Origin: Clostridia bacterium
Lineage (GTDB): Bacteria > Bacillota > Clostridia > Christensenellales > Aristaeellaceae
Direction of reading: 5' to 3'
NCBI GenBank assembly: GCA_017512985.1
Contig: JAFWEJ010000007.1
Location: 1-64,000 of the forward strand
Length of the DNA: 64,000 nucleotides
Shown here: piece after piece, positions 48,607 through 61,400 of the stretch
Layout: every line of letters begins with the position of its first letter
Numbering within the stretch: position 1 is the stretch's first letter
Notes under the pieces: model-generated
Seen by the model: the letters and a program-made list of their open reading frames with translations, nothing else
Told to the model about the DNA's origin: nothing
Database searches by the model: none
Made by a program: the position numbers and the translations under genes

Positions 48607-49906
48607 CAGAGTCCGTACATTTGCCCTTGCCCTGGCTTTGCTGCTGCTTCTCTCAGGCTTCGGCAGCGCCCTGGCAACGGAAACGACTGTACCGGAAGGG
48701 ACGGACAGAATGTTTTATGCGCATGTAAATGGAAGCGTCCTGCCAATTCTCGCGAATGATAATTCCTCCGCGGACGCCTTCCTTGAATTACTTAAAACCG
48801 GCGATATAACGATTGAAATGCACGATTATGGAAGCTTCGAAAAAGTCGGTCCTCTCGGGACTGTGCTTCCCCGTAATGACGAGCAGATCACAACGGAGCC
48901 GGGAGACGTAATCCTGTACCAGGGGAATCAGGTCACAATCTACTATGATGTGAACAGCTGGAGCTTTACCCGGCTCGGCAAGGTTCAAGGCCTGTCCCGG
49001 ACAGAGCTGAAAGAGATTCTTGGTGACGGGAATGCAGTCATTACCTTTTCACTGAGCAAGGAACAGAACATGGTTGGCAGATTCGATTTTGAAAAGCGGA
49101 CAGTCATTCTGAACAGCGGCTATCAGATGCCAATCATCGGTCTTGGAACCTGGACGCTTGATGACGCCGAGGCGGAGAACAGCGTATATCATGCGCTGAA
49201 ATGCGGCGTACGGCTGATTGATACAGCCAGATACTACGGAAATGAAGTCGGCGTCGGACGCGGACTTCAAAGGGCGATCGACGAAGGAATCGTAACCCGG
49301 GATGAAGTCTTTATTACCAGCAAAATTTATGGCGGTAATTATGAACAGGCGGGCGGCATCATTGACGATGCGCTGTCAGACCTGGACGTTGATTACATTG
49401 ATCTCCTGCTGATCCATCAGCCGGGAGCGGACGATGAAGGCGTTTACAAAGCGATGGAAGGCGCCGTAAGGGACGGCAGGCTTCGTTCCATTGGTATTTC
49501 AAACTATTACACGCCGGAAGCAGTGGACGAAGTATTATCTTTTGCAACGATTGTTCCTGCCGTCATTCAGGATGAAAACCATTTGTATTACCAGAATACT
49601 GAACTGCAGGAGTACGTGAAACCATACGGCATCATTATTGAAAGCTGGTATCCCTTTGGCGGCCGCGGACATACAGGGGAGCATTTCGGAAATGAAACCA
49701 TTATCCGAATTGCGGAAGCCCACGGTAAAACACCGGCCCAGGTGATTCTCCGCTGGCAGCTTCAGGCCGGGTTTATCGCGATTCCCGGTTCTTCCAATCC
49801 GGATCATATTGCAGAAAACTATGACATCTTTGATTTTGAACTGACAGATTCAGATATGGAGGAGATAAGGCAGCTCGACCGGCATGAACGGTACGAAAAC
49901 TGGTAA
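48581..49906 (+). CDS. Exported cyclophilin-like / aldo-keto reductase fusion
   Basis: 441 residues in three parts. A signal peptide (RTFALALALLLLLSGFGSALA) is followed by a cyclophilin-like fold domain (about 45-170; GPLGTVLPRNDEQITTEPGD and GDVILYQGNQVTIYY). From about 175 to 441 it is a full aldo-keto reductase with all four catalytic residues: Asp and Tyr in LIDTARYYGNE, Lys in FITSKIYGG, His in LLLIHQPG; the nucleotide site includes IPGSSNPDHI. Aldo-keto reductases use cytosolic NADPH, so export of an active one is odd. The start overlaps the flavodoxin gene and has a weak ribosome site. In related genomes I would expect these two domains as separate neighbours. Confidence 0.82.
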   Translation: MNSENHWNNRVRTFALALALLLLLSGFGSALATETTVPEGTDRMFYAHVNGSVLPILANDNSSADAFLELLKTGDITIEMHDYGSFEKVGPLGTVLPRNDEQITTEPGDVILYQGNQVTIYYDVNSWSFTRLGKVQGLSRTELKEILGDGNAVITFSLSKEQNMVGRFDFEKRTVILNSGYQMPIIGLGTWTLDDAEAENSVYHALKCGVRLIDTARYYGNEVGVGRGLQRAIDEGIVTRDEVFITSKIYGGNYEQAGGIIDDALSDLDVDYIDLLLIHQPGADDEGVYKAMEGAVRDGRLRSIGISNYYTPEAVDEVLSFATIVPAVIQDENHLYYQNTELQEYVKPYGIIIESWYPFGGRGHTGEHFGNETIIRIAEAHGKTPAQVILRWQLQAGFIAIPGSSNPDHIAENYDIFDFELTDSDMEEIRQLDRHERYENW

Positions 49907-50146
49907 TTCTATTTCCCGATGATTCAGAAAACCGGAAGCTTCCTGTATAAATAGGATGGAAAATAAAGAATTATCCGTCCCAACGCCCCTGCTGGTCCAG
50001 CCGGATCGGCAGGCTTTTTGCTGTGCAGGTCCTGCTGACAGGAATGATAAGCCAACCTTCGGTGCAACGTAAACTTTCGAAGCCAGATATCCGGAATGAA
50101 AGCGTCCGTTGTATACTTCAGATTCTTTGGTACAGTTTTGATATCA
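49907..50146. other. Gap without recognisable features
   Basis: 240 bases between convergent genes. A weak stem, CCTGCTGGTCC to CAGGTCCTGCTG, near 49990-50040 might end the redox operon. I see no gene, promoter or repeat array. Confidence 0.4.
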
Positions 50147-50764
50147 TCATTGTTGAGGCGGGACGGTTGTATCCTTCTCCCTGCCGCATGCTGAACAGGT
50201 TATCCTGGATCTCGGGTTGACCGCTCCGCAATACCCGCATTGCCACGTTTCCGTGGTGCCCGCGACGCTGTCCAGTCCTTTTTTGTTCAGATATTGGGCG
50301 CTGCCGTAACCAAGGATGATGATAAAGATCGGGTTAAGGAAAATCAGGCCGGCGGCAAACCCGCCGCTTTTCCCGAAAACCCTGGCCAGCCTGCAGCTGA
50401 AAATGATCTGGAAAATGAAGCAGATAATCAGCACAATGATATAGGCCGCCAGGGCTGCGGTCCATGCAGAAGTATCGTAGGAACGGTATGTATAGATGTT
50501 CCTGTCCGTGCTCAGAGTGGCTATAAAGCTGATAAAGGAAGCAATGCCCGATAGCACCATCGTCGCGATATACAGCCCGCCGCAGCCGGCAATGTCCCAT
50601 GCCAGCCATCCGCCGTATACAGGGATAAAGAATTTGCCCGGATGGATACCGGCTTTTTTGAAAATTTTGCACCAGCCGATGATGGCAAACACAAGCAGCG
50701 CAATGAGCGGCCCGATTCCGAGGATAAGCAGGACCGCAACCATTGCTCCGGAAGAATCTCTCAT
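50147..50764 (-). CDS. DUF5684 membrane protein with C-terminal zinc ribbon
   Basis: 205 residues. Four to five membrane segments (about 8-30, 55-83, 100-125, 135-155) surround the DUF5684 loop FKKAGIHPGKFFIPVYGGWL. The last 35 residues carry a zinc ribbon, WQCGYCGAVNPRSRITCSAC, of the RanBP2-like type. It is a relative of 11361-11921, which lacks the ribbon. The function is unknown; the ribbon could bind a protein or nucleic acid on the cytoplasmic side. Confidence 0.8.
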   Translation of the reverse strand: MRDSSGAMVAVLLILGIGPLIALLVFAIIGWCKIFKKAGIHPGKFFIPVYGGWLAWDIAGCGGLYIATMVLSGIASFISFIATLSTDRNIYTYRSYDTSAWTAALAAYIIVLIICFIFQIIFSCRLARVFGKSGGFAAGLIFLNPIFIIILGYGSAQYLNKKGLDSVAGTTETWQCGYCGAVNPRSRITCSACGREKDTTVPPQQ

Positions 50765-50829
50765 GAAATCACCCCGTATTCTTTTTTTGTCCGGGCTGTT
50801 CGCTGAAACCGCTTTGCCTGCAGTCTGTT

Positions 50830-51444
50830 TTATTCCGCCTGAATGTTTCCTGTCTGATCCGCGTCTTTGTCTGTCCTTTCAGGCAGTTCCGCTTTCAGCC
50901 ACAGACCGGCAAAAAGAGCGGCGGCTGTTTCAATAATCAGGGAAAGATAACCGAGCCAATTCTCCGCATTGAACATGGTCCCGGTATTGATAATGATATG
51001 CTGCCCGGAAAAGACCATAAACTGCTTGGTAACGTACATCCATCTCAGAGCAATAAACAATACGGGAACATACCAGATATACCCGGACAGCTTGATGCCC
51101 TTTACGGAAAGCAGAATGATTATGATCAGCGCCGTATATGCGAGGGCATGGAACCAGTAAACCCTTGGAAAGCCGTGGCTGGCAAGCACATATATTTTCA
51201 CGCAGAGGCAGGCGCACGCGGCGGCTGAAGCGACTTTCCTGTTCCGCGTGAACGAAGCAGCCGCCAGCCCGCCGTAACCGGCAATTTCCAGGATTGTTAT
51301 CATTATGGCCAGCGCGCCGTAAATCTTTGTTATAAATATATACTGCCACTCGTCAATCACTTTATATCCGGTATACAGTGCAAAGCATATTCCTGCGATC
51401 AGGGCATATTTCCACGCCCTGCCTGTTTTACCTGTTGCGCTCAT
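50830..51444 (-). CDS. Polytopic membrane protein of unknown function
   Basis: 204 residues with six predicted membrane helices (about 12-28, 40-62, 68-86, 95-112, 118-135, 160-180) and short loops. The tail is acidic and polar. No motif that I recognise. It lies between a DUF5684 gene and the sortase gene on the same strand, with gaps of 65 and 71 bases. Confidence 0.7.
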   Translation of the reverse strand: MSATGKTGRAWKYALIAGICFALYTGYKVIDEWQYIFITKIYGALAIMITILEIAGYGGLAAASFTRNRKVASAAACACLCVKIYVLASHGFPRVYWFHALAYTALIIIILLSVKGIKLSGYIWYVPVLFIALRWMYVTKQFMVFSGQHIIINTGTMFNAENWLGYLSLIIETAAALFAGLWLKAELPERTDKDADQTGNIQAE

Positions 51445-51515
51445 CTTCCCATACCTCCCCGGTTATCGTGCAGGTTTCAGCCATGACGCAGGGCATGCCC
51501 GCATACCGTCAGCGT

Positions 51516-52424
51516 TCAGTTCAGGAACTGTCCCTCTTCTTCCCCGTCCCGGATCCTCCGGGCCGCCACAATCCGCCGGTCTGTATCCTTGTCCACGCAG
51601 GTCACCAGAAGCAGGATCTGGTCGTCAATCCTGACGTCCGCCGGCTCGTCCAGCACAGATACGTCCTTAAGGACGTCTATCGCGCGCGTCCGCTCATCCG
51701 TACGCATGGAGCTCAGGCTGAAGAAGTCCAGATAATTCGGGGCTCCTTCCTCGGTGCTGACGATCCCTTCGGAAAAGACCACATACCGCCCCTCTTCATA
51801 CAGCGTATCAAAGCGGATCAGGCGGTTTTTCCGGAAGAAGTCCCCGTTTTCATACTTTCGAAGCCAGCCGAAGCGGGATTCGTCCCGCATATTGTGGCCG
51901 TACAGGATCAGGGTATAAGGCCTCATCTGCAGCGATATGTTCTCGTCCAGGAAAACCGTTCCGCTGACGTTCTTCCGTCCGGAAACGTCATGGTCCATAT
52001 AGTATTCATTGTCACGCTGCGTTACCGCTTCGTCCTGCATTTTTCCGATGCTCAGCCAGCCGATGATGTCCCCGTTTTCTTTTCTCAGCGCCTTAAAGCG
52101 TTCGCTGACCGTCCGGCCGGGATTGTCCGGATACATGGAGCGTTTCAGGCGGGTGACCTTTACCGCGCCCGGTTCTTCCGGCGCGTATGTCGTTTCGCCC
52201 TCCGCCTTCACCGGCTGTTCTTCCTCCGGCTCAGGCGTCTCTGCCCCGGTTTTCGGCGGCATGGTCGGAATCGCCGTCACGTCTTCCGCGTGCCGGATTT
52301 TCCGCAGCTGCTCTTCCGCCTGTTTCCCGGCCTGCTGCGTACTGAAATGGCCGGCTATCCGGAAGGCGCTGAACACGGCCAGCGCGAGGCAGAGAATCAG
52401 GATAACCAGGTCTTTTTTCTTCAT
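51516..52424 (-). CDS. srtB: Class B sortase
   Basis: 302 residues: a membrane helix at about 7-24 (VILILCLALAVFSAFRIAG), an acidic linker with TPEPEEEQP, and the sortase domain (about 110-302). Catalytic His is in YTLILYGHNMRDESRFGWL, Cys in ILLLVTCVDKD and Arg in RRIVAARRI. It joins surface proteins to the cell wall. The ATG overlaps the stop of the giant adhesin gene (ATGA), so the two are translated together and the adhesin is its obvious substrate. The adhesin signal IPKTG resembles the (S/P)PxTG targets known for clostridial SrtB. Confidence 0.93.
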   Translation of the reverse strand: MKKKDLVILILCLALAVFSAFRIAGHFSTQQAGKQAEEQLRKIRHAEDVTAIPTMPPKTGAETPEPEEEQPVKAEGETTYAPEEPGAVKVTRLKRSMYPDNPGRTVSERFKALRKENGDIIGWLSIGKMQDEAVTQRDNEYYMDHDVSGRKNVSGTVFLDENISLQMRPYTLILYGHNMRDESRFGWLRKYENGDFFRKNRLIRFDTLYEEGRYVVFSEGIVSTEEGAPNYLDFFSLSSMRTDERTRAIDVLKDVSVLDEPADVRIDDQILLLVTCVDKDTDRRIVAARRIRDGEEEGQFLN

Positions 52425-55400
52425 TTTCTGTTTCTCCTGACGCGCCGGACCGTCAGTACGGCGCCTGCTGAACCGAGGAGCGACAGGATGATCCATATCG
52501 GCAGACGCGTATTGTCGCCTGTCTTCGGAATCTTGTAGTTGATGATCGTACCGCCGTTATAGCAGCGGTCTGTCACATTCGCCCAGACGCCTGTGTTCTC
52601 ATACCGGACTTTGTAGCCCTTCGGCACGTCTTCCACGATATAGTAATCCGCTTCATAGGGGAACCAGGCTTCATAGCGCCATTCATTTTCACTGATGACT
52701 TTCTTGTTGAATTTCTTGCTGATCACCTTTCCGTTCTGGTCGTACAGGGTCCAGCTGATGCTGTCCCCGTGCGCGCCGCTCCACTTTTTGGTGAAGGTAA
52801 ACTTGTAAACGTATGGTGAGTCTTTATTCCATTTTGCCGTAAATGTGTGATCCTCTGTCACCGTATAGCTGTCGCCCGGATCATACCTGGATCCTTCCCA
52901 GTACAGGAATGAGTAGCCTTCGCGGGTCGGTTCCTCACGGATGGTGATCTCTTCGCCGTAACGGTGCAGGGTGCTTACGGGATCCTTGCTTCCGTCCAGT
53001 CTTCCGCCGTTCGGATCGTAGGTGATCACATATCCGGGGCTGAAGAAAATCCGCAGCACCAGGGATCCGTCGGACTTCACCGTGCCGGTGAAGACGTTCT
53101 CCGCCGTTTCGTCCAGGAGATACCTTTCCCTGCCGGGCGTCTTGTCCGCGTCGGTCACACTGACCTTTCGGCTGATCACGTCTTCCCTTTCCTCCACGAC
53201 GTTCGGATCATCCGGATAGTTTCCGCCTTCCTTGTAGTACCATTCCACCCGGTACCTGCACCGGACAGGCCTGTTGATCAGGTCATATCCGCTTACAGTC
53301 GTGGTATAGTCCTGTACCGGTTCTTCCTCCACGGTGTAGACAATCTTCCGGCCGTTTTCTTTTTCAGGCAGGTCATAGAAATGATATTTCCAGTCCTGTT
53401 CGGCGGTAACAGTCTGGGAGTCAGTCTTCTCGCCGTCCGCCAGCAGGTTGACGACAATGGCGGAAGGCCGCAGCTTGTCGGCGTTGTTCTCGTCCTCCCA
53501 TATTTTTTCTCCCCTGACAATCACCGTTCCGGGCACATGGACGTTGGTGATGTTGTACCCGGATATCACCATGCGGTAGCTGGAGACCGGCGCTTCACTG
53601 ACCGTATAGCTGACCGGTTTCCCGTGATCATAATACACCGGAACGTTTTCGAAGCTGTACAGCCAGCGTCCGTCGCCGTCCGCGGTTACGGTCCGGCGGT
53701 CAACCTCGCTGCCGTTGGCGGACAGGATCACCGTAATGGAAGACGGCCGGATGCAGTCCCGGTCCCCGTCGTCGTCCCAGGATTTCTCTCCGCTGATGGT
53801 CGTGGTCTCCGGAACGTGGGTATTGGTGATGTTTGTTCCCGAGATCCGCATGACGTATCCGCCGACGTATTCCTCTGTGACGGTATAGCTGATCTCCGTA
53901 CCGCCGGCTCTGTATTTCCTCAGGTTCTGGAAGCAGTATGTCCAGCGTCCGTCGTCGTCCGGCGTGACGGTCTGCCGCTTCACCTGCGTGCCGTCCGCGG
54001 ACAGGATCACCGTGATGCTTTGCGGCCGCCTGCCGTCCCGGTCGTCGTCGTCGTCCCAGGTTTTTTCGCCGCTGATCTCAATCGTTTCCGGCGTGTGGGT
54101 GTTGGTGATGTTCATGCCGGAAACCGTCGGATAGTACCCGGATACCGATTCCTCGGTGGCGTAATAGGTAATCTTCTTCCCGGCGTCGTCATACTTGGGC
54201 ACGTCGCTGAATGTGTACAGCCAGCGCCCGTCCGCGTCCGCGGTCACCGTCTGGCTGGCCACTTTTGCGTCGCCCGCGTTCAGGTTTACCGTGATGCTTT
54301 GCGGCCGTATGCCGTCATTGTCGTTCAGGTCGTCCCAGTGTTTCACGCCGCTGACGTCCAGGGTCTTCTGGGTATTGGTAATGTTGATGGTAACGGTTTT
54401 CCCGTCGTCCGACGTTTCCGCGTCGGAATATTCGGCCTCATAGTGGTCCGGAACCGGATACTCCCGGATTTCCCATGTGTTCGGCGTGCCGTTTTCCATC
54501 TCGGCAAGGTTCGCGAAGCCGTACTCCCAGTCGTCCGTGGCGGATATGCTGCGGCTGTCTGCTTTCGTGCCGTTCTTCATCAGGATTACGGTAATGTTTT
54601 CCGGACGGTATCCGTCTTCATTATCGTTGTCGTCCCAGATTTTTTTGCCGACGATGCTGACCGTACCGGGCTCGTGTGTATTTGTAATTGTAAACTTCCC
54701 GGCGCCTTCGTCATCCTCCGGCCCGTCAATCTCCTTCTCGTAGCCCTCGACCACTTCCTCGTCCACCGTATAGGTGAGTTCGCTGCCGTGATCGTTTTTC
54801 TTCAGGCCGGTGAAGGTGTATGTCCAGCCGTTGGCCTCGCTCAGGTCGGTCGTGGTCGCCACCTCGGGCGTATTCAGGTCCGTGGGCGTCGCGGCGTAAA
54901 GCAGCTTTACAGTAACCTTTTCCGGCCGGATGCCGTCCTGGTTATCGTTGTCCTCCCACTTCTTCTCCACCCTTATGTCAGGCGCTTCCTCCGGTTCGTG
55001 CCTGTTGGTGATGGTGTATTTTACGGTGGCTTTTCCGGTAACCGGTTCGCTGATGGTCTTTTCATAATCCTCAACCGGTTCCTCGTCCACGCTGTATGTG
55101 ATCTTCTGCCCGTTTTCATCCTTCTCCGGCAGGTTCGGGAACAGGAATTTCCATCCGGCCGCTTCAGACGTTTCCACCTGCATCGGCTCAAGGTCTGTGC
55201 TCGTCGCCGGAACCAGGCCGCCCGGCGTCGCCGGCTGGCCGTTCGCCAGCAGGTTCACCGTCACCTTGTCCGGGCGTTTCCCGTCGCGGTCGTCGTCGTC
55301 ATCCCAGACTTTTTTGCCGGAAACAGTCACTATCCCGGGCGTAACCCAGGTATTGGTGATCTCCCGGCCGTCGATGTCCTGGTCATACTTGTCCGCGAAT

Positions 55401-58400
55401 CCCTCCGGCAGCGTCTCGCTCAGGATCTTCGCGTCCTTCACGGGATCTTCGTCGTCGTCATCGTCGTCGTCATCGCCGGCGTCGCCGGCGTTTCCTTCGC
55501 TGTTTTCGTCCTCCTTTGCCTTCATATACTCATTCAGGTCCAGCGTCCAGTCGCTCTTGCCTTCGAAGTCTTCCTTTCTCAGCTCAATGGTCTCCGTCTG
55601 CGTTGAGCCGTCCTTCATGGTCAGCTCGACCTCAAGGGAGATGAAATCCGGGATCACCATATCGGTTTTTCCGGCCCAGTGCTTTACAATTTCAACAGTA
55701 TCCGGTAAATCCGGCAGCTTAATCTTGACGTTGATTACGTTGGCGGCCATTTCCCAGTCTTCCAGGGCAATGGGCAGGCCTTCCGGCACGATATCCTTGA
55801 TCAGGTCATTCAGTTTGTCCAGGACAAAGTCCAGCAGTTCGCCGGTGATTTTCCCGGCGATGGTGGAGTCGTCCAGGTCAAACAGGCCTTTGATCATACT
55901 GGCGTCAGCCAGGTTCCCGTAGGCCTTGCCCGGAATGCTGATGTAGTTGCCGAAGGGCGTCCAGGATCCCGGCAGGTCGATCTGGAAGATGTATTTGATG
56001 AGCTGGCGGAGAATCTCGCTGGAGAGTTCCGCGCCTTTGTATTCCACCGGGAAACCCAGGGTGTATTTCTTGGCGGTGAAGTGGGTTGCCCAGTCGCTGT
56101 CCTCGTCCACCTTGGCCACCGACACCTTGATGCCTTCCGCCAGGCCGAAGATGTCCAGGTCAATTCCCGCAATCAGTTCACTGACCAGGTTCACGGGATT
56201 GATGCCGCCCGACACCAGGTTATTGAAATCGTCCAGCAGGGATGTCAGTTTGAACAGCGGCAGCTGGATTTTCTCCAGCTTACTGACAAGATCGCCCGCT
56301 CCGGGAACTTTATCCGCGTTCGCTATCGCGTCCGCGTCCACATTGAACAGCAGCACCACCCAGGCGCTGTCCGGCTTGTCGTCGTCATCCCCGCCGGGAA
56401 TGAACCAGCGCTTGGTGAGGTCGATCTCCGAGATCGCCGTGTTCGTAATGGTATATTTGTTTCCGTCCTTTTCATAGGAAACCTTGTATTTCGTCTTGTG
56501 TTCGTCCACCTGGCCGGACAGGAGGGACGTATAGGCCGCAACCTCGTAAGACACCGTGTTGGTCTCCGGGTCCTTCTCTTCGCCTTCCTCTTTTTCCGGC
56601 TTGTCCCCGTCGTCCCCGTCAAAGACGATCCGGTCGTCGTCCTTCGCAAACTGAATCTTCTCCATCAGTTTGCTGAAGATGTTCTCTTCCGTTGCGTCCA
56701 GCTTTTCAGCCAGCTTGTCATAATTCTCGTCCGCGGCGTTGCGGATTTCCTCCGGCAGGCCGTTAATCCATTCTTTTCCCGTATCTTTCAGCCTGCCGAT
56801 CCATTCGTCAAACTTGTCCTTCGCCTGGCCGGCGTAATCGTTCGCCATTTCCTGCAGGGTAAAGAGCAGGCCGCTCTTCGGCGAAAGCTCCCGGACGCGG
56901 TATTCGATTTCCTCCTGCTCGGCGGAACCTTCCTTCTTCCGGTACTTCGGGACCTGGACCGTTTTCTCCCAGCTTTCGGTTTCGTTTCCTTCGTCGTCCT
57001 TTGTTTTGCCCAGTTCGATCTTCTGGACGGTCTTCCACTTTTTCCCGTCGCTGTCCTCTTTCGACTGGATCACCACTTCGATGGTTTCGGGATGGTCTTT
57101 GTTTTCAATGTCGGCGTCCCATTCTTTTTTCACGGTGATGCCGTCGGACACGGTGTTGGTGAAGGTCACGGTGTTGTCCGCGGCTTCGGTCAGCTGGTCT
57201 TCATCGTCTCCCTCGCCGCTTCCGCTGTCCGGTTCGTCTTCCGATCCGGATTCATCCTTGGTCGCGTCATGCAGGAGGCAGCGGATGTCCTTCTCGTCTT
57301 CGATCACGTTGCCTTCATCGTCCATCTTCGGGGCGACGACGATGATGATTTCCCAGACGTGTTCGTCATAGATCCAGTTTTCGCTTTCTCCTTTCACTTC
57401 CGAAAGCTTGTACAGGTAGACGCCGTCATTTTCGAAGAGGAAGTTCAGCGGCTGTTCGCCGGCTCCGGTAATCGTAAATTCATCGGTGCCCGCCGCCAGT
57501 TCCTTCGGCATGGGGGAGCTCCGGCCGGACCCTTCGGAGTCGTTCAGCGCGGCAAATTTGAATTTGAATTGTTCCTGCAGTCCTTCGGTGTCCTCCATGC
57601 CCTTGATGTCTTTTTTGACCTTCAGGCAGTAATGGCCCGTCAGGGTATTGGTGATGTCGCAGGTCCAGGTGCCGGTCTGCCCGTCAAAGTTGGTCCATGT
57701 GCCGCTGTTTTCGTCATAATTGTTCCATTGTTTCGTGACGGGATCAAAATCGGCGCTGTATCCGGCGGTATAGCCGGGAATCCCGCTCTCCGCCACATAG
57801 TACATGATCTCCGTCTCGATGCCCGCGTCGTCCGTTTCATACCGGGGCAGTCCGGTCACGTTCCACTTCCAGCCGTCCGCCTCCGTAACCGTGACTGTGC
57901 GTACAAGTTCGTCGTGGTGGTTGATGACGGAAATGCTGATCTGCTCCGGCCTGTATTCGGTATTGCTGTCTTTTTCGTTCCAGGTTTTCTGTCCGCTCAG
58001 GGAAACGTAGTTCGGGTCGCCTGCCATTACCCACCGGTTCATAATCACATACGTGTAATCCCAGGACTTGTCTGTAACCGGAAGCTGCGCATTGTTTCCC
58101 TGGCGGATCTCCGCGACAAAAGCGTCCTGCTGGTCCGCTCCGCCCTCGCCGGCCATCCCTTCGAAGGGCTCCTCCTCAAGCGTATAGGTATACAGGTGTC
58201 CGTCTTCATCCAGGCGCTTAAGCCGCCGTCCCCCGTTATCCGTCCGGAACCATTCGAATCTCAGGTCTTTGTAGTAGTTTCCGCTGTCAGCGTACTGCCT
58301 GAAAGTCTCTGCCGCCGGTTTCGCGAGCGTCTGCCGGTTGATCTCGATGCCGTCCCGCTTCAGCACGATATCCAGGGTGTCCGGAATGCTGTCGTAACCT

Positions 58401-61400
58401 TCCATGTTCGGTCCGAGATGCCAGATTTTCGCGCCCCCGAAGTTCACATTCTTCTGCAGCATATTGGTCACGGTCAGCGTATAATACGGAATCTGGTTCA
58501 CGATTCTGACGTCCAGCTCGCCGTAGACGGGAATAAAGGTCAGGTCCGTGGCGCTGTTCAGCCCCGCGACGTCTTCCTCAATGCTGAATGCCGCGGCTGC
58601 CTCCTCCGGCGTGGTGCCTGCAGGAAGGTCCTTTGTCCAGGTATATTTTTCATGTTTTTCCAGCGCAATCTGCTGCGTCACGGGGCTGCCCTGCCCGGAG
58701 TCCGTCAGGGTTACGGTAACGGCAGGCCACATTTCATAGTACGGAGTATATGCCTCGTCCCACACCTTCTGGATCCTGAGCCGTGGACCGTATTCCCAGG
58801 TCCACCTGTTCACGACGTCCGTGCCGTATACCTCGGACCAGTAACGGGACGCGTCCGGATAATCGGCCGGAAACTCTTCCGTGACGGTATAGTCGTACAG
58901 TGCCGTGTCGATATCGTCCCGGGTCATCGTCCAGGTCCACATGACCCGTTCGGCGACAGACGCGTTCTGGTCAGGCCGGTTGAGGATGACGGTGTCAACC
59001 TCCCGGCGCACGGTTCCGTCCAGCTCTGTTTCAAAGACATGGAGCGTGATCTTTTCCGGATAGGAAGGATTGTACGCGTCCGGCACCCAGTACTTGACGC
59101 CGCCGATCGTACGGCGGTCTTCCCCCTCCCTGATGTTGATGACCGTCGCCGTCAGCATATAATCTTCATAAACCGTGTGGGCTTTCCCGGGAATGGAAAC
59201 ATAATTATGCTCGTCCATCTGGACCGACGTTTCGATCAGGTATTCGTTTTCCATCACCCGGTCGACAATGACCGCGTTCAGTTCCGAGGCCAGGTATTCC
59301 TGCGGAATCCCGTTTTTGTATTTCCGGATGGTGAAGAAGCCGGACCAGCTGTTGTCCGGCGTCGCCCGGCAGACCGCGACGCTGCGCTCCGGAATATGCG
59401 GAAGGTCCAGGTCCAGTTCGCCGTCGGCAACCAGGTCCGCCAGGGCCACCGTGTCGCCCCGGAGCGGATCGGTCACCAGGGTATAGTTCGCCCCGGTGCC
59501 CCAGGAGGGATCCGGCCTGGACAGCAGCGCCAGGTAAACCTCGTCCGGACGTTCCTCCTCCGGTACGTTTTCCCACCGCTTATACAGGTCCACGTCATAT
59601 ACGGCGGTGAACCGGACGACGGTCTTGTCCCTGTCCACGCGTTCGGAATACTCAGCCGTGTATTTGGTCTGGTGATCCGGAACCAGGTTTCCGTTCCGGT
59701 CCAGCCCGGCGCCGACGTCGAAGACCGCTCCGGCAAATCCATAGGGGGGTAGGTCGTCGTCCAGCGCGTCATGGATGGTCGCGTAATCAGTGTCCAGCGC
59801 GCGGATGCGGTACTGAACGGGCATAAGCACGCCGTCCACGGACTCATATCTGGGCAGGGCGAACTTCGTCCACCAGTTTGTCCTGCTGTCCAGGTCGCTG
59901 CGCAGGATGGTCATCGTAGGATATCCGTATATATCGTCCGCCATGGTCCAGCGTTCACCGTTCCAGCGCTGCGCCTCCACCAGCACTTCATCCGGCACGT
60001 CGATTCCGTCCGCGTCCACGTCCCAGACCAGCTGCACGGACATTTCCCGCACCGGGTCCATATCCAGCACGATATCCACGGGATCGTTGTCGCCCCGTTT
60101 CATGTCGGAAGGCTGGATACCGCTGCCGTAGACATCCTCCCCTTCAACCAGCGCGTGCGCCATGATTTCATAGCGCGTCCGGGCCTGGTAGGGCAGGTAG
60201 ATGAAGGCCTTGCCGTCGCTCTTCGTCGTGTCCCGGGTCAACGCCGGCTGCTCTGTCTGCGTCCAGGCTGGATAAACCTCAAAGCCCTCTGCGGGCAGTC
60301 TGTGGGCCTGGTCATACCAGACCCTTACAGGCACCCGGTACCAGATATGCGGGCAGGAACCGCTCTTCAGGCCTGTCCTGTTTGTAAGCGAGTTGTACCA
60401 TTCCGAAGTATTCAGGACCTTCTCCGGCTCGTTTTTTAATGGAATATCCCAGTCTTTAACAAAGACGTCTATATTCCCTTTAAGGCTGTATGATCCCCTG
60501 TTGGTGCCCTTGACGGACAGGCAGCCGTCCTGCCCGTTTTCCGTACAGATATGGACGGAAGGAAGGGACCGGTCCGCGGACTGGTCCGGGTCCAGCAGGT
60601 CCTTTTCCCAGCGCGCCTTTGTATAAGTTCCGGCGGTAAAAGACATCGTGAGGGAGACGACCGGGCCGATGTCCTTGTCGATAATCGGGACATGGAGTCC
60701 CAGGAAACCGCCCTGGTAATCAAATTTTGATCCGATATAAAGGTTGATATCCTTGTTGGCGTACTTTTCAGGCTCCGTGAAATACGCGCCTGCCGTGCCC
60801 ACCTCGAACTTTGTATAGTCTATATTGCAGGTATAGTCCTTCAGGTAGGCCGGTCCGATGCCGAAAGACCAGCCGATCCGGTTGTATATGTTGCCTTCCA
60901 CATGCACCGGCGTATTGTCGAACGACACGATCAGGGAATATGTCATCTTCAGCGTGACGCTCGCGGGCAGCGGAATACTGATATCCCCGATTTTTTCCGT
61001 CTGCCGTCCGCCGGAGGAACCTGTGCTCGTCAGGTCAAACTTTCCCTTGACCGCCAGGTACAGCACCAGGTTGAACCGGAAGTTCCAGGGCTTGAGGCAG
61101 ATATCCGTGTCCAGGTCGCTGTTGCCCAGGTCCGGCAGGAAATCGTATACCCGGCCGGACCAGTTGGTTCCGGATACATTCTTATGGAGCGGATTGGTCA
61201 GCCCCCTCGTTGCCGGCGGCGCGCCGCGGAGCTTTGCACCGGTTTCCTTCCCGGATCCGCCCCCGTCGGACATTTCCACAGATGGGGAGAAAGCGAGCTG
61301 CCCGTCGCTGAACAGCTGGTTCATGGTCAGCGAATCCGTATCCGCCAGGCGGATGACAAGGCTCCCGTTCCCCTCCGCCGGTTCTCCGTCAAAGATCAGG

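Noticed and set aside
56081-59752. 1223-codon plus-strand frame inside the adhesin
   Set aside because: Antisense shadow of the repetitive, GC-rich adhesin gene; His/Arg-rich and without any domain pattern.
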